DNA of 64,000 nt from Xiphophorus maculatus. Its lineage: Eukaryota > Chordata > Actinopteri > Cyprinodontiformes > Poeciliidae. Positions 10,601 to 23,827 of the stretch are shown piece by piece. Under the pieces are notes generated by a model. That model made no database searches. It saw only the letters and a list, made by a program, of their open reading frames with translations, and had not been told where the DNA came from. Position 1 is the first letter of the stretch. The number at the start of each line of letters is the position of its first letter. The translations under genes were made by a program, and so were the position numbers. The stretch lies in contig NC_036458.1 in assembly GCF_002775205.1 (NCBI RefSeq), positions 310,001 through 374,000 of the forward strand, given 5' to 3'.

Positions 10601-12636
10601 GTTCATTATGGAACGGTATGATTTGAACGGTCTGTCGATCCCCCAGGAAGCTGCTGGAGCGGTTCCAATGCCTGTCCTGTGACCGCGTCATCATGAAGCA
10701 GACCCCCGGCCCGTGAGTCGACCCAGAACCCCCGGTTCTGTTGTCGTGGCGTCCTGTCCCTTTAATGTGACATCACAGCTCTGTCTCCTTCCCCAGCATC
10801 GTGCAGACGCTGCCGATGTTCCCTCCCTTCCCCGCGCCGAAGTCCGCCCGGCCCTGGACCATGGATCAGATCCGCCAACACTACCGCAGGTGAGTCCGGC
10901 ACCAGAACCAGAACCACAGCCAGCCCGTCCCACATTCTGTCCCAGCAACAGTTTTCTATCAGGGTTGATCTGAAAAGTGCGGCCTGCATGTCGGTCTGAA
11001 CGACTCCGCCACACTTTTTGGATTTTTCTCAGTGAATCGTTTCGTCGGTTCTGACCCGGTTTGGGTCGATCTCAGAACGTCAGAGAAAATGTGAAGTTGT
11101 TTTATAGAGGGGGACAGAATGAGCTGCCATATTGGACCTTCAGAACCAGCTGTGTGTTGTGATTCCAGCCTGACGCCCGGAACCAGCCAGCGCCGGGTCC
11201 AGCTGCAGAAGAACCACGCCGACATGCTGCGGCAGCTAGACAGCATCGAGCGCCAGCGCCGCCTCCGCCAGCGGTGAGTCAGGCCACCGGTTCTGACCTG
11301 GTCCATTCCCGGATCCATGGCAGAACCTGCGGTCGGGACCAGCTCTAACCTCCTCCCGGTCTCTGTGCAGCCCCAACCGGGTCGCCGAGTCGCCAGCCCG
11401 ACCAGCCGGAGTGCCGCACGCCAGCACGTCTGCGGGTCAGCGCCGCAGCGGCCCCCAGCACCACCGACTGCCGACCCAGGCCGAGGGCGTGGACCTGATG
11501 CAGGTGCGGTGGTAAATTTGTTTTCCGGTTGGTCCATGAAGCTACACTAAGCGTGTTCAGTCTGTCCGCTCACCTGCATTCATGCACCCGCCGCGCTCTT
11601 CACCGGATGGCTGCCGTATCCCAGGCAACGCGCCGGTCATTTAAAGGATGCTTATTGGCCCCCCAAAAACAATAAAAAGCCGGACATTATCACAACTCAA
11701 TGACATACCGGGCCCAACTTGAAAATTGGACATTATGCTGCTAACGCTTAGCAACAACTCAGAGGCGGAACATGGTGCGCTAAATAACAAAACATAATTT
11801 AACGAAGCTTTGAGGCAAGAAGGGGGTCAGCAGGGGGCGCCTCTGTCTGACTGCCCCAGGGCAGCTGTGGCTACTATCCAGTAGCTCCACCATCAGAGGA
11901 GCAATGACTGACTCCTTGTTGCTATGGTTACGCGTCATAGCAACAGAACCAGGTATAAAATGTTTTGGCAAAAATCAGTCCAGCTACACAGACCCCAAAA
12001 CACGAAGGAACGATTGCCCCAAAAAAGCTAATTTTCCCCCATAAAGACAGGAACAAAAGTTTCTTACAAACAGAAAGTAACAGACCTACCCAGCCTGCCA
12101 CCTGAGCAACCTTTGACCTCTGGGTTCCAGGAAGCCGACATCATCGGACGAGACGGGCGGATCTACAAAGGACGCTTCAACATCGGCCAGCTGAAGAGCA
12201 CAGAAACCAAGTTGCCCAACATCGTCTCCAGAGACGGTGGGTTCTACTGAGTCTGGACCCGGCTCCGGTCCTTCTGGACCCGGCTCCGGTCCGTAGTTTA
12301 GAGCTCTCTCTCTCTGACGGCTGCAGGTAAACTGAAGGAGAGGACCAGGAGCGCCCCCAAAGCCCCCGCTGCGTCTCCGGAGGCGGAGCCTAGCCCTCTG
12401 GCCACGCCCCCGTCTCTCAGCACCAAAAGCCTGCAGCCCAGCCAACCAGGTGAGACCTGGAGGTCCGGTTCTGATCCAGTTCTGGTCTGGTTGGTCTTAT
12501 ACAACTCTAACACCATGCTGTCTTCTCCTCTGCAGCCTCCAGCGGTTCTGGTCCGGACTGGGCCGTGTCGGCCGTGTCGCCTCTGGGCTCCGTCAGTCCG
12601 CTGTCAGCAGCAGAGAGCGAGCCGCTCGGCCTGTAG
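1661..12636 (+). CDS. qrich2: QRICH2/C16orf96-like coiled-coil protein (DUF4795 family), 22 exons
   Basis: Exons read with GT-AG borders and consistent phase: 1661-1996, 2738-2812, 6529-6603, 6787-6858, 7099-7161, 7347-7448, 7636-8749, 8837-8922, 9008-9132, 9208-9301, 9372-9698, 9791-9913, 10041-10109, 10210-10374, 10445-10563, 10647-10712, 10797-10889, 11169-11273, 11371-11503, 12131-12236, 12327-12449, 12536-12636, giving about 1223 residues. The N-terminus (METNITLFELLNLSIGSP...VNFHALHALL) is the family's conserved start. Residues 113-186 are three near-copies of one coiled-coil exon. Residues about 258-365 are Ser/Pro-rich, about 438-537 a Gly-Ala-Gln-Ala repeat, and 714-823 contain a poly-Glu run. 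Exons 12-18 match the DUF4795 core, with CLSCD near residue 988. QRICH2 is known for sperm-flagellum assembly; a cilium or flagellum role here is inference. C16orf96 is the close alternative, although the Gln repeats and the UBALD/FOXJ1 neighbours favour QRICH2. Confidence 0.82.
2230..2243. promoter_or_regulatory. Perfect RFX X-box palindrome in qrich2 intron 1
   Basis: The 14-mer GTTGCCATGGTAAC fits the RFX consensus (GTNRCC, 0-3 spacer, RGYAAC) at every position. It lies 234 bases after exon 1. RFX factors act with FOXJ1 on cilia genes, so a role as intronic enhancer of this cilium-type gene is plausible but untested. Confidence 0.5.
3290..4700 (+). mobile_element. DIRS-like (tyrosine-recombinase) retrotransposon fossil, RT portion
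   Basis: Translated pieces match the reverse transcriptase of DIRS1-type retrotransposons: a GGL block, then PGNCFTSIDLTEAYFHVPI, and further on a QFGVLPFGFLLSPREFTQC block. Only part of the RT region is present and both ends are missing. The element is broken at several places and looks old. About 370 bases (roughly 3925-4300) that do not belong to the RT lie inside it, probably a later insertion. It sits in intron 2 of the QRICH2-like gene, on the same strand. Boundaries are approximate. Confidence 0.65.
4850..6235 (-). mobile_element. Rex3 (RTE-clade) LINE fragment, reverse transcriptase
   Basis: The minus strand encodes the Rex3 RT region: KAPGVDEIHPEFLKALDVVG, WQTGVVVPLFKKGDRRVCSN, then blocks around 5300 (VLLASSGCDLQLSLERFAVE) and 4900-5150 (KYLGILF, YGHELWVVTERTR). 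The two sites used by the common fish Rex3 PCR primers are both present and intact, at 5407-5427 and 5850-5869. The copy is truncated at both ends and the frame is interrupted, so it is dead. No target duplication was found. It lies in intron 2 of the QRICH2-like gene in reverse orientation. Confidence 0.88.
7690..8010 (+). repeat. Degenerate Ser/Pro/Ala-rich coding repeat
   Basis: Within exon 7 of the QRICH2-like gene, blocks such as SAPSSGTSA and PSSGVSVP recur about every 8-13 residues. The DNA word ccatcctctggtg returns repeatedly, showing expansion from a short ancestral unit. The protein segment is predicted to be disordered. Confidence 0.7.
8224..8523 (+). repeat. 12-bp coding minisatellite encoding GAQA/GAQD
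   Basis: About 25 tandem copies of ggagcacaagct (variants gat, cct) in exon 7 of the QRICH2-like gene, giving a roughly 100-residue Gly-Ala-Gln tract. Because 12 is a multiple of 3 and the unit lacks stops, the array is also open in other frames on both strands; those frames are shadows. Glutamine every fourth residue resembles the Gln-rich repeats of mammalian QRICH2. Confidence 0.92.
9454..9549 (+). repeat. 15-bp coding repeat encoding EEEAE
   Basis: Five or so copies of a gaggaggcggaaga-type unit in exon 11 give an acidic EEAEEEE run between two coiled-coil blocks. The strand is strongly purine-rich. Confidence 0.85.
11855..11935. repeat. Short fish SINE-like fragment in qrich2 intron 19
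   Basis: The segment gccccagggcagctgtggct with the following tactatccagtagctccacc resembles a fragment common in teleost SINE or LINE tails. It is too short to classify. The rest of intron 19 (11504-12130) shows nothing else I recognise. Confidence 0.4.
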
Positions 12637-12688
12637 GGGGCGGCGCTGAGCCGAAGCGCTGCTGCTAATATTTTCAGATCAGTTCAGG

Positions 12689-12694
12689 AATAAA
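12689..12694 (+). terminator. Polyadenylation signal of the QRICH2-like gene
   Basis: AATAAA 53 bases after the TAG stop, the nearest canonical hexamer downstream. Confidence 0.75.
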
Positions 12695-12699
12695 GCTCA

Positions 12700-13199
12700 C
12701 TGAACACATCTGATGGGTCCAGGAGGTTCTGTTACTTATTACCTATTAATCCATGGTGGTTCTGTGACCGCAGGTTGGTGACCCAGCTGTGGGATCATCA
12801 GGGGAAGTTCACGGCTGCAAGCAGCTTCCTGTTGCCAGAAACACCAGGCGGCAAGCCGAAAGGGTTCTACTGTGGAATCCCGGTTCCAATCCGGTTCCAC
12901 TCCGGTGTATGTCTGAACACAGATCAGGTTTTTTAACGCGACCCAGGCCACTTGCATTTCCGATCCGTATCTGAGCTTTCCAAATGTGACCTGTGACCCC
13001 TCCGACCTGAACTTCATTCAGACTCGACATACGTCACCATTCTGCGTCGTGAAAAGCAGTGAAGAAAAGGAACAGCCATGGCGGACGGCGAGGGTTAGGT
13101 TGTTAATGTTCCGGTTAATCATGCGATACGCTGCATCGTTAGCATCTACATTTACTGAGCTCTTCTTCTTCTTTGTGCCGGTTACCACACCACACCAAC
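12700..13199. other. Spacer without recognised features
   Basis: No coding exon, RNA gene or repeat recognised between the qrich2 poly(A) site and the LINE at 13200. Confidence 0.5.
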
Positions 13200-15660
13200 T
13201 TTATTTATGAAGCACTTTATACACCCACAGGACCAAAGTGCTATCCACAATCATAAAATACAATGCGATTATAAATAGAAAAGACTGAAATATAAAATAC
13301 ATATTAATATACAGACACAATAAAACAAAGTGAAACCTCTCAGATTTTGCCAAAAGCCAAAGAAAAAAGATGGGTCTTAAGAAGGACTTAAAAGCAGCGA
13401 GTGAAGAGGCCAAAGGAAGATCATTGCTTAGCTTGGGAGCTGCCACAGAAAAAGCCCGGTTCCCTCTGAGCTTGGACTTTGTCTTTGGTACCTTCAGGAG
13501 CAGCTGATCATCTGACCTGAGGGAACGGGACGGTGTGTAAGAATGTAACAGCTCAGACAGATAGGGAGGGGCGAGGCCATTAAGAGCTTTAAAAACAATT
13601 AAAAGGATTTAAAATGAATCCTAAAATTTACTGGCAACCAGTGTAAGGAAGCTAAAATAGGGGAAATATGGTCATATTTTCATGTTCCTGTTAAAAGACG
13701 TGCAGCAGCATTTTGTACCCTCTGAAGCTGGGAAATATATAAATCACTGAGTCCTATATAAAGTGCATTACAGTAATCCAGCAGTGTGGTCACAAATGTA
13801 TGGATCACTGTTTCAAAGTGCTGTCTGGAGAGAAAAGGTTTTACTTTGGCAGCTGCCTTAAGTGGAAAAGGCTGGATTTTACAACGGCTCTAATTTGTGC
13901 TTCCAGCTTAAGACCAGCATCCATCTTGACCCCTAAATTTGTAATAACTGGCTTGACATACTGGGCCAAAGAGCCAAAATTGGTCAGGGAATCTAAAGTG
14001 GATCTGCCAAAAATCACCACCTCTGTCTTATCCTCATTAAGTTTCAAGAAATTTAGGGCCACCCAGGCCTTCAAATCTTCCAGACATAAAAACAGAGACT
14101 GAATGGAGTCTGCATTCTTTAGTAGTAAATATATCTGTGTGTCATCTGCATAACAATGAAAAGCAATCCCATATTTTCTATAAATAGAGCCAAGAGGAAG
14201 GAGGTACAACAAGAAAAGAAGAGGGCCTAGAACTGAGCCCTGTGGGACACGACAGTGGAGCAGAGGGAGACCTACGGGCATCAAGACAGACACAGAAAGG
14301 CCAAATAAGATTTAAACCAATCCAGCACGATGTGACCGATCCCCACCCACTGTTCCAAACAGGAAAGTAAAATGCCATGATCGACTGTATCAAGAGCAGC
14401 TGATAAATCCAAAACAACACAGTCACCAGAATCAGTTGCTAAAAGTATAACATTAAAAACTTTTAAAAGAGCTGACTCTGTGCTATAAAATGGTTTAAAA
14501 CCTCTAAAATGTTATGTTCATTAAGATAAGCTGATTATAGACTACCTTCTCAAGAATGTTTGAAATAAAAGGCAGTTTAGAGATGGGTCTATAATTCGCC
14601 AGAACAGTAGGATCCAAAATCGGTTTCTTAAGTAGAGGCTGCAGAACTGCATGTTTCAGAGCTTTAGGAGCAACACCTGAGGACAAGCTGCTATTTACAA
14701 GAGCAAGGACTGAAGGACCTATAGTAAGAAAAACATCTTTAAATAATAGGAGAGGAATAGCATCATCTGGAGAACCAGTTGGCCTGAAGTGACCAACCGC
14801 CTCCTGCAATGACTGCAAGGTCTCACATTCAAAGCTGTAAAACAGCAGAACAACGACTGAAGGGTCATCAGGGACGATCTGGGCCCTAATAGAAACGACT
14901 TTCTCATCAAAACAGTGTAAAAAGCTTTCAGTAGGTGAAGTTTCCATAAAACCACTATGTGGATCATTTAGAACAGAGTTAATAGTTTTAAATAAAATAG
15001 CAGGATTGTGACTGTTTGATACAATCAGACCGGACAGGTGTCTTCTTTAGGCGTCTTTTACAATCCTTTGATAACGGCGCCAGCATTCCTTCAGGATTTG
15101 GAGCGACACCTGTAGTTTGTCCTTTTTCCATTTGCGTTCAGCTCTGCGACAGTCTCTCCTGCAGCCCAGTGACCTCATTTTACCAGGGTTCATGCTGGGA
15201 TTCTGGAAATCTAATTTTTAGTGGTGCCACCAAATCCAGAGCTGCTTTACTGGTAGAATAAAACCAGTTGCTGAGTTCCTTGGTGTTATTTCCCACAGCC
15301 TCTGGGATGGTACACTTCTGATTAAAAACAAGAAAACTGACCAGCAGTAGTAGAGTTAAGAACACGACAGAATCGAGCTGCAACGCCTGCTTTAGCTTTA
15401 GCACAGGACAGCGTTATCTCAAATAAGACAAGCATGTGGTCTGAAAACAATGAGTCACCAATGACTAAACTAAAAACTGGTAGACCACAAGATAAAACCA
15501 GATCAAGAGAGTGACCAGGCTCATGGGCAGCACCAGTCACAGACTGCACCAAATTAAAAGAACTTTAAGAAATGACTGAGCCATAGGTGAAGTAGGACAA
15601 CAGACATGAATATTAAAATCACCAACAATGAGAACTCGGTCATACCTTGGTTGGCAAAAT
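13200..15660 (-). mobile_element. L2/Maui-like LINE, 5'-truncated
   Basis: Read on the minus strand, an apurinic endonuclease block (VLIVGDFNIHVC near 15640, SLDLVLSCGLPV near 15500) is followed by RT blocks (LANYRPISKLPFISNILEKV near 14600, [20 protein letters not shown] near 14250, [16 protein letters not shown] near 14150) and a long 3' UTR. The 3' end at 13200 reads AAAGTGCTTCATAAATAAA, the L2-type tail. The frame is broken in several places, so the copy is inactive. The YADD catalytic motif is kept. The Maui name is from memory of fish L2 elements; the clade call is firmer than the family. Confidence 0.75.
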
Positions 15661-16559
15661 ACTGAGCGCTCTCTATGTGTGATGTCATGGCGCCCTCTAC
15701 TGGGCATGCGGGCACTTTCAGGTTGTTTGCAGTTCACAGATCACATATAAGTTGCATTTATTTGGAAATATGAGCGACAAAGCAAAAAAAAACAAAAAAA
15801 ACCACATCGGATGTCTGTCCTTCATCCTGAAGGGCGAACATGGCCTAAATTTCTCTTTTTTTTCATACAGAGAAGCTGAAATCTTCGATTGGGTGATAAA
15901 ACAGACGATTCTGAGCTTGAGTTTTTATGTCACCACGGGCCGGATTCAGGTTCTTGACCTGGGATCTCACGCTAAAGCGGCGTACGCACAGAAAGTGTGC
16001 AGCGCCATGTTTTACGCACAAGTTGGCATGAAAATGAACGTGGCGTGAAAGACATGCCGTGAAAATGTGAGACAGCCACGCAAACTTTATCTGTGGACAA
16101 TAAGAAACTAAATGGCGCCAAAACTCATCTAAACACACTGAAACCAGAGAAACCAGGGCTGATCAAACAGTTTGATTATTGATCAGGTGATCAGGTGTGG
16201 AGACAATCCCAGGTATATCAGTAGCTGCACCAAGGTGAGCCGCTACCTGAGGAGCTTTGGCTCTGATGGAGAACATGGAGCCATTGATCAGAGATCAGAT
16301 TGATCTGCTGGTTTCTGATCGTTTAGATTCATCCAGACTGATCATCCTGGAGCTCTATGGAAGCAACTTTTCTCAGATAAAAAGCTACCTTCAAAAATTT
16401 GATGAGAATTGAATGTGGTAACAATGTGAGGAAGGTGGATCAGATGTTCAGTCAGAACAGCTTAACGATGCTTCACTGCTCGTTAGGTCTGGACTGAGAT
16501 GGACGGTTGCTACTAAAATGATATTTTCAGTTGATAACTTGATGGATGTTAAAACTGAA
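15661..16559. other. Unclassified spacer
   Basis: No gene recognised. It contains a gcgtacgcacagaaag word that recurs in similar form near 18790 and may be part of an undefined dispersed repeat. The open frame at 15752-16048 has no family resemblance and low coding character. Confidence 0.35.
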
Positions 16560-18290
16560 GGACATATTTTAATTAGTCGTGTTTATTGAACTCCTGGCTC
16601 TTCCATAGATGAGTTTAGTAAGAAAATATTAGACGTATGCAAGGCACAAACAAAAGTTAACTTTTATTTGTGGAGATTTTCACATTGATTTGCTGAAATA
16701 TAATGAGAATACTAAAACAACAGAATTTATAAAACAGTGTTTGGTTTAGGTTTCTGTCCATTCATATTAATATCTACATGAATAAGTAATGAAAGCAGAA
16801 TTATTAAACTATAATTGGCCAAATGTTCATGTTGATGATGTTAACCAGTCATATAATACGGCTTTGGAAATATTTGTAAGAATTTATAATCATTATTATC
16901 CCCTAAAAGAACAAACATCAGAAATAGATCAATCGATTTCATCAGGAGCCAAACTCAGGAAAAATATAAAATACATAAAAATAAGTTAACATCAGTGCTG
17001 AGAAAGCAAAACAGAATTATTTTATGCTGCTGCAAAACACAGCAGTGATATTAAGTTAGTTGGAATATAATTAATAGTATTAAAAACAATAAAGAGAGAG
17101 ATTTCCCAATATGTATTAAATACAACAAGTGAAAAATAAAGAGGAAATTGTTGAAACCTTTGATCAGTAGTTTGTTAATATTGGTTCTAATTTAGTAAAC
17201 GAACTGCCACACAATTATACATTTAATAATATTAATAATATTCATACAATGTTCCTGAGACGTAGTTAAAAAATAAGAAATCCAGAGATTGTAACGATAT
17301 TGATATCATGAAAGAGATCATTTATAATATTATTAAACCTTTCATCTTTATTTGTAACAAATTGTTTTGACTGAAACTTTTCTGACAAAATGAAACCAGC
17401 AAAAGTTTTTTCATTAAACTGGAGACAAAGATTCACAGACTGCAGGCCGTCGTCACGGAAACCAGGATTCACTGAAATATTGGAAAAATATTCATAAAAA
17501 CTTTTAAATAAAATAATAAACTCAACAAGATGATCTAGAGTTTATAGGTCTAGTTATTAATGTAGAGTTTATAGATCTAGAGCTTATAGATCATCAGAGC
17601 TTATCGTCAGGAACCTGTGACCTGTACAGTTTCTTATCAGTGGTTCAATAGTTACTAGAGTAATAGATTACAATATGTACAGATTAATAAAGTCAAACTG
17701 AAACAGTAAAATGTTTTCCTCAAGGCTCAGTAAATTATTTAGACTTTATTTAAACCATATTTTTCAGTGTCCAGTATTTTGAAGTCTATGTTTGACGATA
17801 CAAATGTATTTTTTTCTGGAAAAAAATATGGATGAAATAATGAAAATGTGGTTAGATTACAATAAGTTATCAGTAAATGAAGAAAAAACTAAGTTTATGC
17901 TTTCTCTATTAATCGGATCTATAATAATGTAAAGTTGAAAGTCATCGAGTTTATGAGACATTTTTAGGGATTATTATAGACAACAAATTCAGTTTGTCTC
18001 ATATTGAATATATTAGAAATAAAGTTGCGAAAACTATGGAAATATTGTTTAAAATATAAGATTTAATAAATGCTAAAGCCTTGCATATCATATTTTCCTC
18101 TGGCTTTGCCTTATTTGTCTCAGAAATCTGAGAGAATGCAAGTTAAAAAAACATTGATATTTTAGTTAAGTTGCAAAAAAAAGCTATAAGGCTTATTAAT
18201 AAAGTGGAATATCATGAACCAACTAAAATTCTTTATTCAAAGTAATACTTTAAAGTTTAAAGAAATTGCATATATATATAAACATTGGAG
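16560..18290 (+). mobile_element. Decayed non-LTR retrotransposon (LINE) remnant
   Basis: Plus-strand pieces in several frames resemble a LINE ORF2: RTPGSSIDEFSKKILD and CGDFHIDLLKYNENTK (endonuclease, 16590-16710), then NKLSVNEEKTKFML and IIIDNKFSLSHIEYI (RT end, 17860-18010), and LVKLQKKAIRLINKVEYHEP near 18170. The order is correct for one element, but the RT core is largely missing and many stops are present. It is AT-rich and clearly older than the L2-like copy upstream. I cannot name the family. Confidence 0.6.
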
Positions 18291-18425
18291 ATAATGTATA
18301 CATATATCGTCAGGAACCTGTGACCTGTACTATATATATATACATATATCTATCTATATATATAAATATATATAGATAGATATATATGCATTGTGTGTAC
18401 ATGTATGTATATCTAGGATAGAAAA
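18240..18425. repeat. AT-rich microsatellite with TATC/TATA units
   Basis: Runs of tatatata, tatctatctata and tagatagatata form partly self-complementary arms. A 24-bp block at 18307-18330 inside the array is identical to 17604-17627. Confidence 0.8.
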
Positions 18426-19282
18426 TATCTTTTATGACGACAGGCAAGTATAAGTTTTGGCTCCAGGAAAAATGATGGGTTTGTTTATTGTCATTTTTTT
18501 GTTTCCTGTGTTTAATGTTGATCATTTACCAAAATAAAGTGACCTGAACCCTATTGGCTGAGAGGTTGCCAGGCGACAGAACTTAAGCAGAAAATGTTTC
18601 GCTAGCAAGCAGAAAGTTTTGAGTGGAAGGAGAAAAGTTAGAGAAGCAGAGTGAATATTTGAAAGAGCAGAAGTTTGGAGTAACGAGACATGAAATCCTG
18701 CTTTCAAAATGAAAATGTGCTCTGGAAGTTTGGCAGGAAAATTCCCCCATAAACTGTGATGTGTAAAGGAAAGGTGCGCCGGTGTGAGCGTACGCACGGC
18801 TTCATACAGCTGAACTTTTCTGTGCGCTGCACTTTTCCAAGTTTGTCTGAACGCCAAGTTTTAGTCTTAATACCTGAGGCCAGAATAAAGATCTAATTTG
18901 TGTTCTGATCCACAAAATCCTGGACCTGGACCTGAACCCGGGTTCTCTTTGTTTCATCTTGACTGAGACAGAGTATTTTTCCTGGCCAACACATCTGTGT
19001 GAAAGAAATTATTAATCTTGGTGAATTTCCACCCTGGAAAAAGAAGTTTTTTAAAAACCTAACATGAATATGAAGTCATTCATGTTCAGATGGAGTGAAC
19101 CCGAACGCTTCATAAAGAACACAGATTCTTCTTTATGAAGCGACAGTTCAGAACTTCCTCCCAGGTTCCAACTTTCCGAAATGAATAAAACTGAAGACCA
19201 CCTTCGTTGCCAGTGGCGGCCATGTTTTCCTGTTTCATATTGCTAAGATGTTTGCTAGCATTTATCAGAGCAAAAATATCCT
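18426..19282. other. Unclassified spacer
   Basis: No exon recognised. An open frame on the minus strand (18522-18857) has no detectable homology. Nothing firm can be assigned. Confidence 0.4.
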
Positions 19283-19769
19283 TTTGAAAGCTAACTACAT
19301 GCTAGCGCTTTGAAAGCTAACTACATGCTAGCGCTTTGAAAGCCAACTACACGCTAGCACTTTGAAAGCTAACTACATGCTAGCACTTTGAAAGCTAACT
19401 ACACGCTAGCACTTTGAAAGCCAACTACACGCTAGCGCTTTGAAAGCCAACTACACGCTAGCACTTTGAAAGCTAACTACACGCTAGCGCTTTGAAAGCC
19501 AACTACACGCTAGCACTTTGAAAGCTAACTACACGCTAGCGCTTTGAAAGCCAACTACACGCTAGCGCTTTGAAAGCCAACTACACGCTAGCGCTTTGAA
19601 AGCTAACTACACGCTAGCGCTTTGAAAGCCAACTACACGCTAGCGCTTTGAAAGCTAACTACACGCTAGCGCTTTGAAAGCCAACTACACGCTAGCGCTT
19701 TGAAAGCCAACTACACGCTAGCGCTTTGAAAGCTAACTACACGCTAGCGCTTTGAAAGCTAACTACATG
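19283..19769. repeat. 26-bp minisatellite with a GCTAGC core
   Basis: About 18.7 head-to-tail copies of gctttgaaagccaactacac plus gctagc. The main variation is ct/cc at one site, at/ac at another and gcgc/gcac at a third, arranged in alternating patterns that suggest higher-order duplication of two-unit blocks. Confidence 0.95.
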
Positions 19770-20921
19770 GCTCCATACATTGTAACCATTTTTTATTTCA
19801 CAGATCCAGCTCAAATGTTTGTATTTTCTAAAACTTTATTGCTAAGCTTTTCTTTTGTCAGAGATCAAACAGTTTCCTAGAAACATTGGAAGTTTTTAAA
19901 TCTTATAAAAATCCACCATAAAGTTTCTCTTTGACGCTCCAGACCAGAGATAACCCGGCCCGGATGGTTCTGGTTCCGGCCCGGATGGTTCTTCACACCA
20001 GATCACAATGTCTTTCATTAAACATATAAAGTCCAACAGCATAATTAAAAGTACAGAAACTCAGGAGGTCCAAACTAAATAAAGGTTTAGATCAATTCGT
20101 CTCCATAGCGACAGAACCAGGTGGGTTCAGGAGGTTTGACCCGACCCGGAAACTAAAACCTGAAAATGTTCATGTTCACCAACCCGTAGAACCCTGGCAT
20201 CATTTAAAGGGCCAAACATCCGGACCAGAACCAGAACCAAACCGGTTCTGGTTCTGGTTCTTTAACTTTAAATGAAATTTGACATTTTTTAGATCTGGAA
20301 GCAAAGATGAAAAAAATTCTGATTTATTGATAAAATCTCCCATTAAAGAAGCCGTGACCCAGTTCCGTGACCCGGTTCTGGAATTTAGCCTAAAGAGATT
20401 CTGAGGATTTGCGGGTCGGTTCCGGTCGGAGTCCAGTTTGACCCGGAAGTGAAAAATCAACCGGAACAGAAACGAGCTGTGAAGGAGGAGTGTTCTGGTA
20501 CTGGTTCTGGTTCTAGTTCTGGTTCTGTGTGCAGCAGAAAAACATTCAGGAAACTCAGAGGTTCAGCGTCTCAGGAGCCTTCCTCTGACCTCTGACCTCT
20601 GACTCTGTCATGGCCAACATTCAGCATGGAGGAGAACCGGAGCGGTTCTGAACATCTGGACCCAAACGGCTCCCAGTCGTTGAGCGAACAAAGGTTTGGT
20701 TCCGGGTCCCACTCGGGTCCAGGACAGCAGAACCGGGCCGGGTTCTGATGGATCCGCTTTCAGAAAGTTTAAAGTCTGGAAAAAAATGGAAATAAAAATC
20801 AATTTGAAGCAGAACCGGGTCAGTTTACCTCCAGGCAGAACCCGGCCGGACTCGGACCTGGTGCCTGATATTCTGACCTCATGGCTCTGGGTTCTGAGTC
20901 CAGCGGGCCGGGTCAGAATCC
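19770..20921. other. Spacer and likely UBALD 3' UTR
   Basis: Unique sequence with dense ggttctg/cagaacc words (20220-20260, 20500-20530). It probably includes the 3' UTR of the minus-strand UBALD gene. A tttatt at about 20323 (AATAAA on the minus strand) is a candidate poly(A) signal, but it is not decisive. Confidence 0.4.
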
Positions 20922-22921
<2,000 letters not shown>

Positions 22922-23086
22922 CTAAATTCATGGGCGGCGTCAAGAAATCTGATCGGAGTTATGAAGCGACCCGCCCGTCTGACTGACCTGGTGAAACTAC
23001 AGAAGGTCCCTCCTTCGGTCCGTTAAAGTGACGTCATGTGTGAGTGGAGGAAATCATTGAGCTGATTGGCTGCTTTGTCCAAGTCC

Positions 23087-23827
23087 ACCTCGCTGCAGCA
23101 AACAGGAAGGGGCTCTACCAACTAACAGGCTCAGAATAATATACATGGGACAGTAAAAATAAAAATGTGAATTATTGCTTGTATCTGTTTAACAATCCTG
23201 GTTATTCTTCTGTGAACCTAATTCATTTGTTCGTTATTGACTTTTGCTCAGTTAAATTTCTTATGTATATATTGTAAATTGTATTTTTATTATAGTCGAT
23301 CATGTTGTTTTTCATGTCTGCTTATTTCTTTTGTTCCTCCTATAATTGGTGGAGATATATAGATATTATTTATAATGTATAAAGGTATTGTTTAAGTCAC
23401 CTAATTAGCTCTACATCCTGAAGAAAATGGAAAAAATATAATGTTTTAGAAGATCATTTATCTTTTATGGTTCCAGTAATGCCAGAATTAATAATAAATA
23501 ATAAAGACTTTGTGCTATTCTGATTTAGTAATGTAATTATATTAGCTGTGTTACCACCCCACGCCACTAGAGGCAGTATCAGGCCCGAAAAGATGCGACT
23601 AATGAGCAGATTTAGAAGTTCACAGAAAACTACGGAATGTGTTAAAAACTGTGAGCTGTGCTGAAGTAAGTTCAAATAAATGCTGGGAGTGAAAATCCTT
23701 CCTAAAGATGAAGATATATCACCGATTTCAAAAGAAAATAAAAACGGGAGACTGTCGATAATATAGGAAATAGCGCCCCCTTCACTTCCGGAGTGCAATG
23801 GTCCCTTCCTGTTTGCTGCAGCGAGGT
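23087..23827. mobile_element. Candidate MITE with 25-bp perfect inverted repeats
   Basis: The arms 23087-23111 (acctcgctgcagcaaacagg...) and 23803-23827 are exact reverse complements over 25 bases and enclose 691 bases of AT-rich noncoding DNA. No matching target-site duplication was found, so a small inverted duplication is an alternative. Confidence 0.45.

Noticed and set aside
15752-16048. A 98-codon open frame as a small gene
   Set aside because: It starts in unclassified repeat-like DNA, contains a poly-lysine run from an A tract, and matches nothing I recognise.
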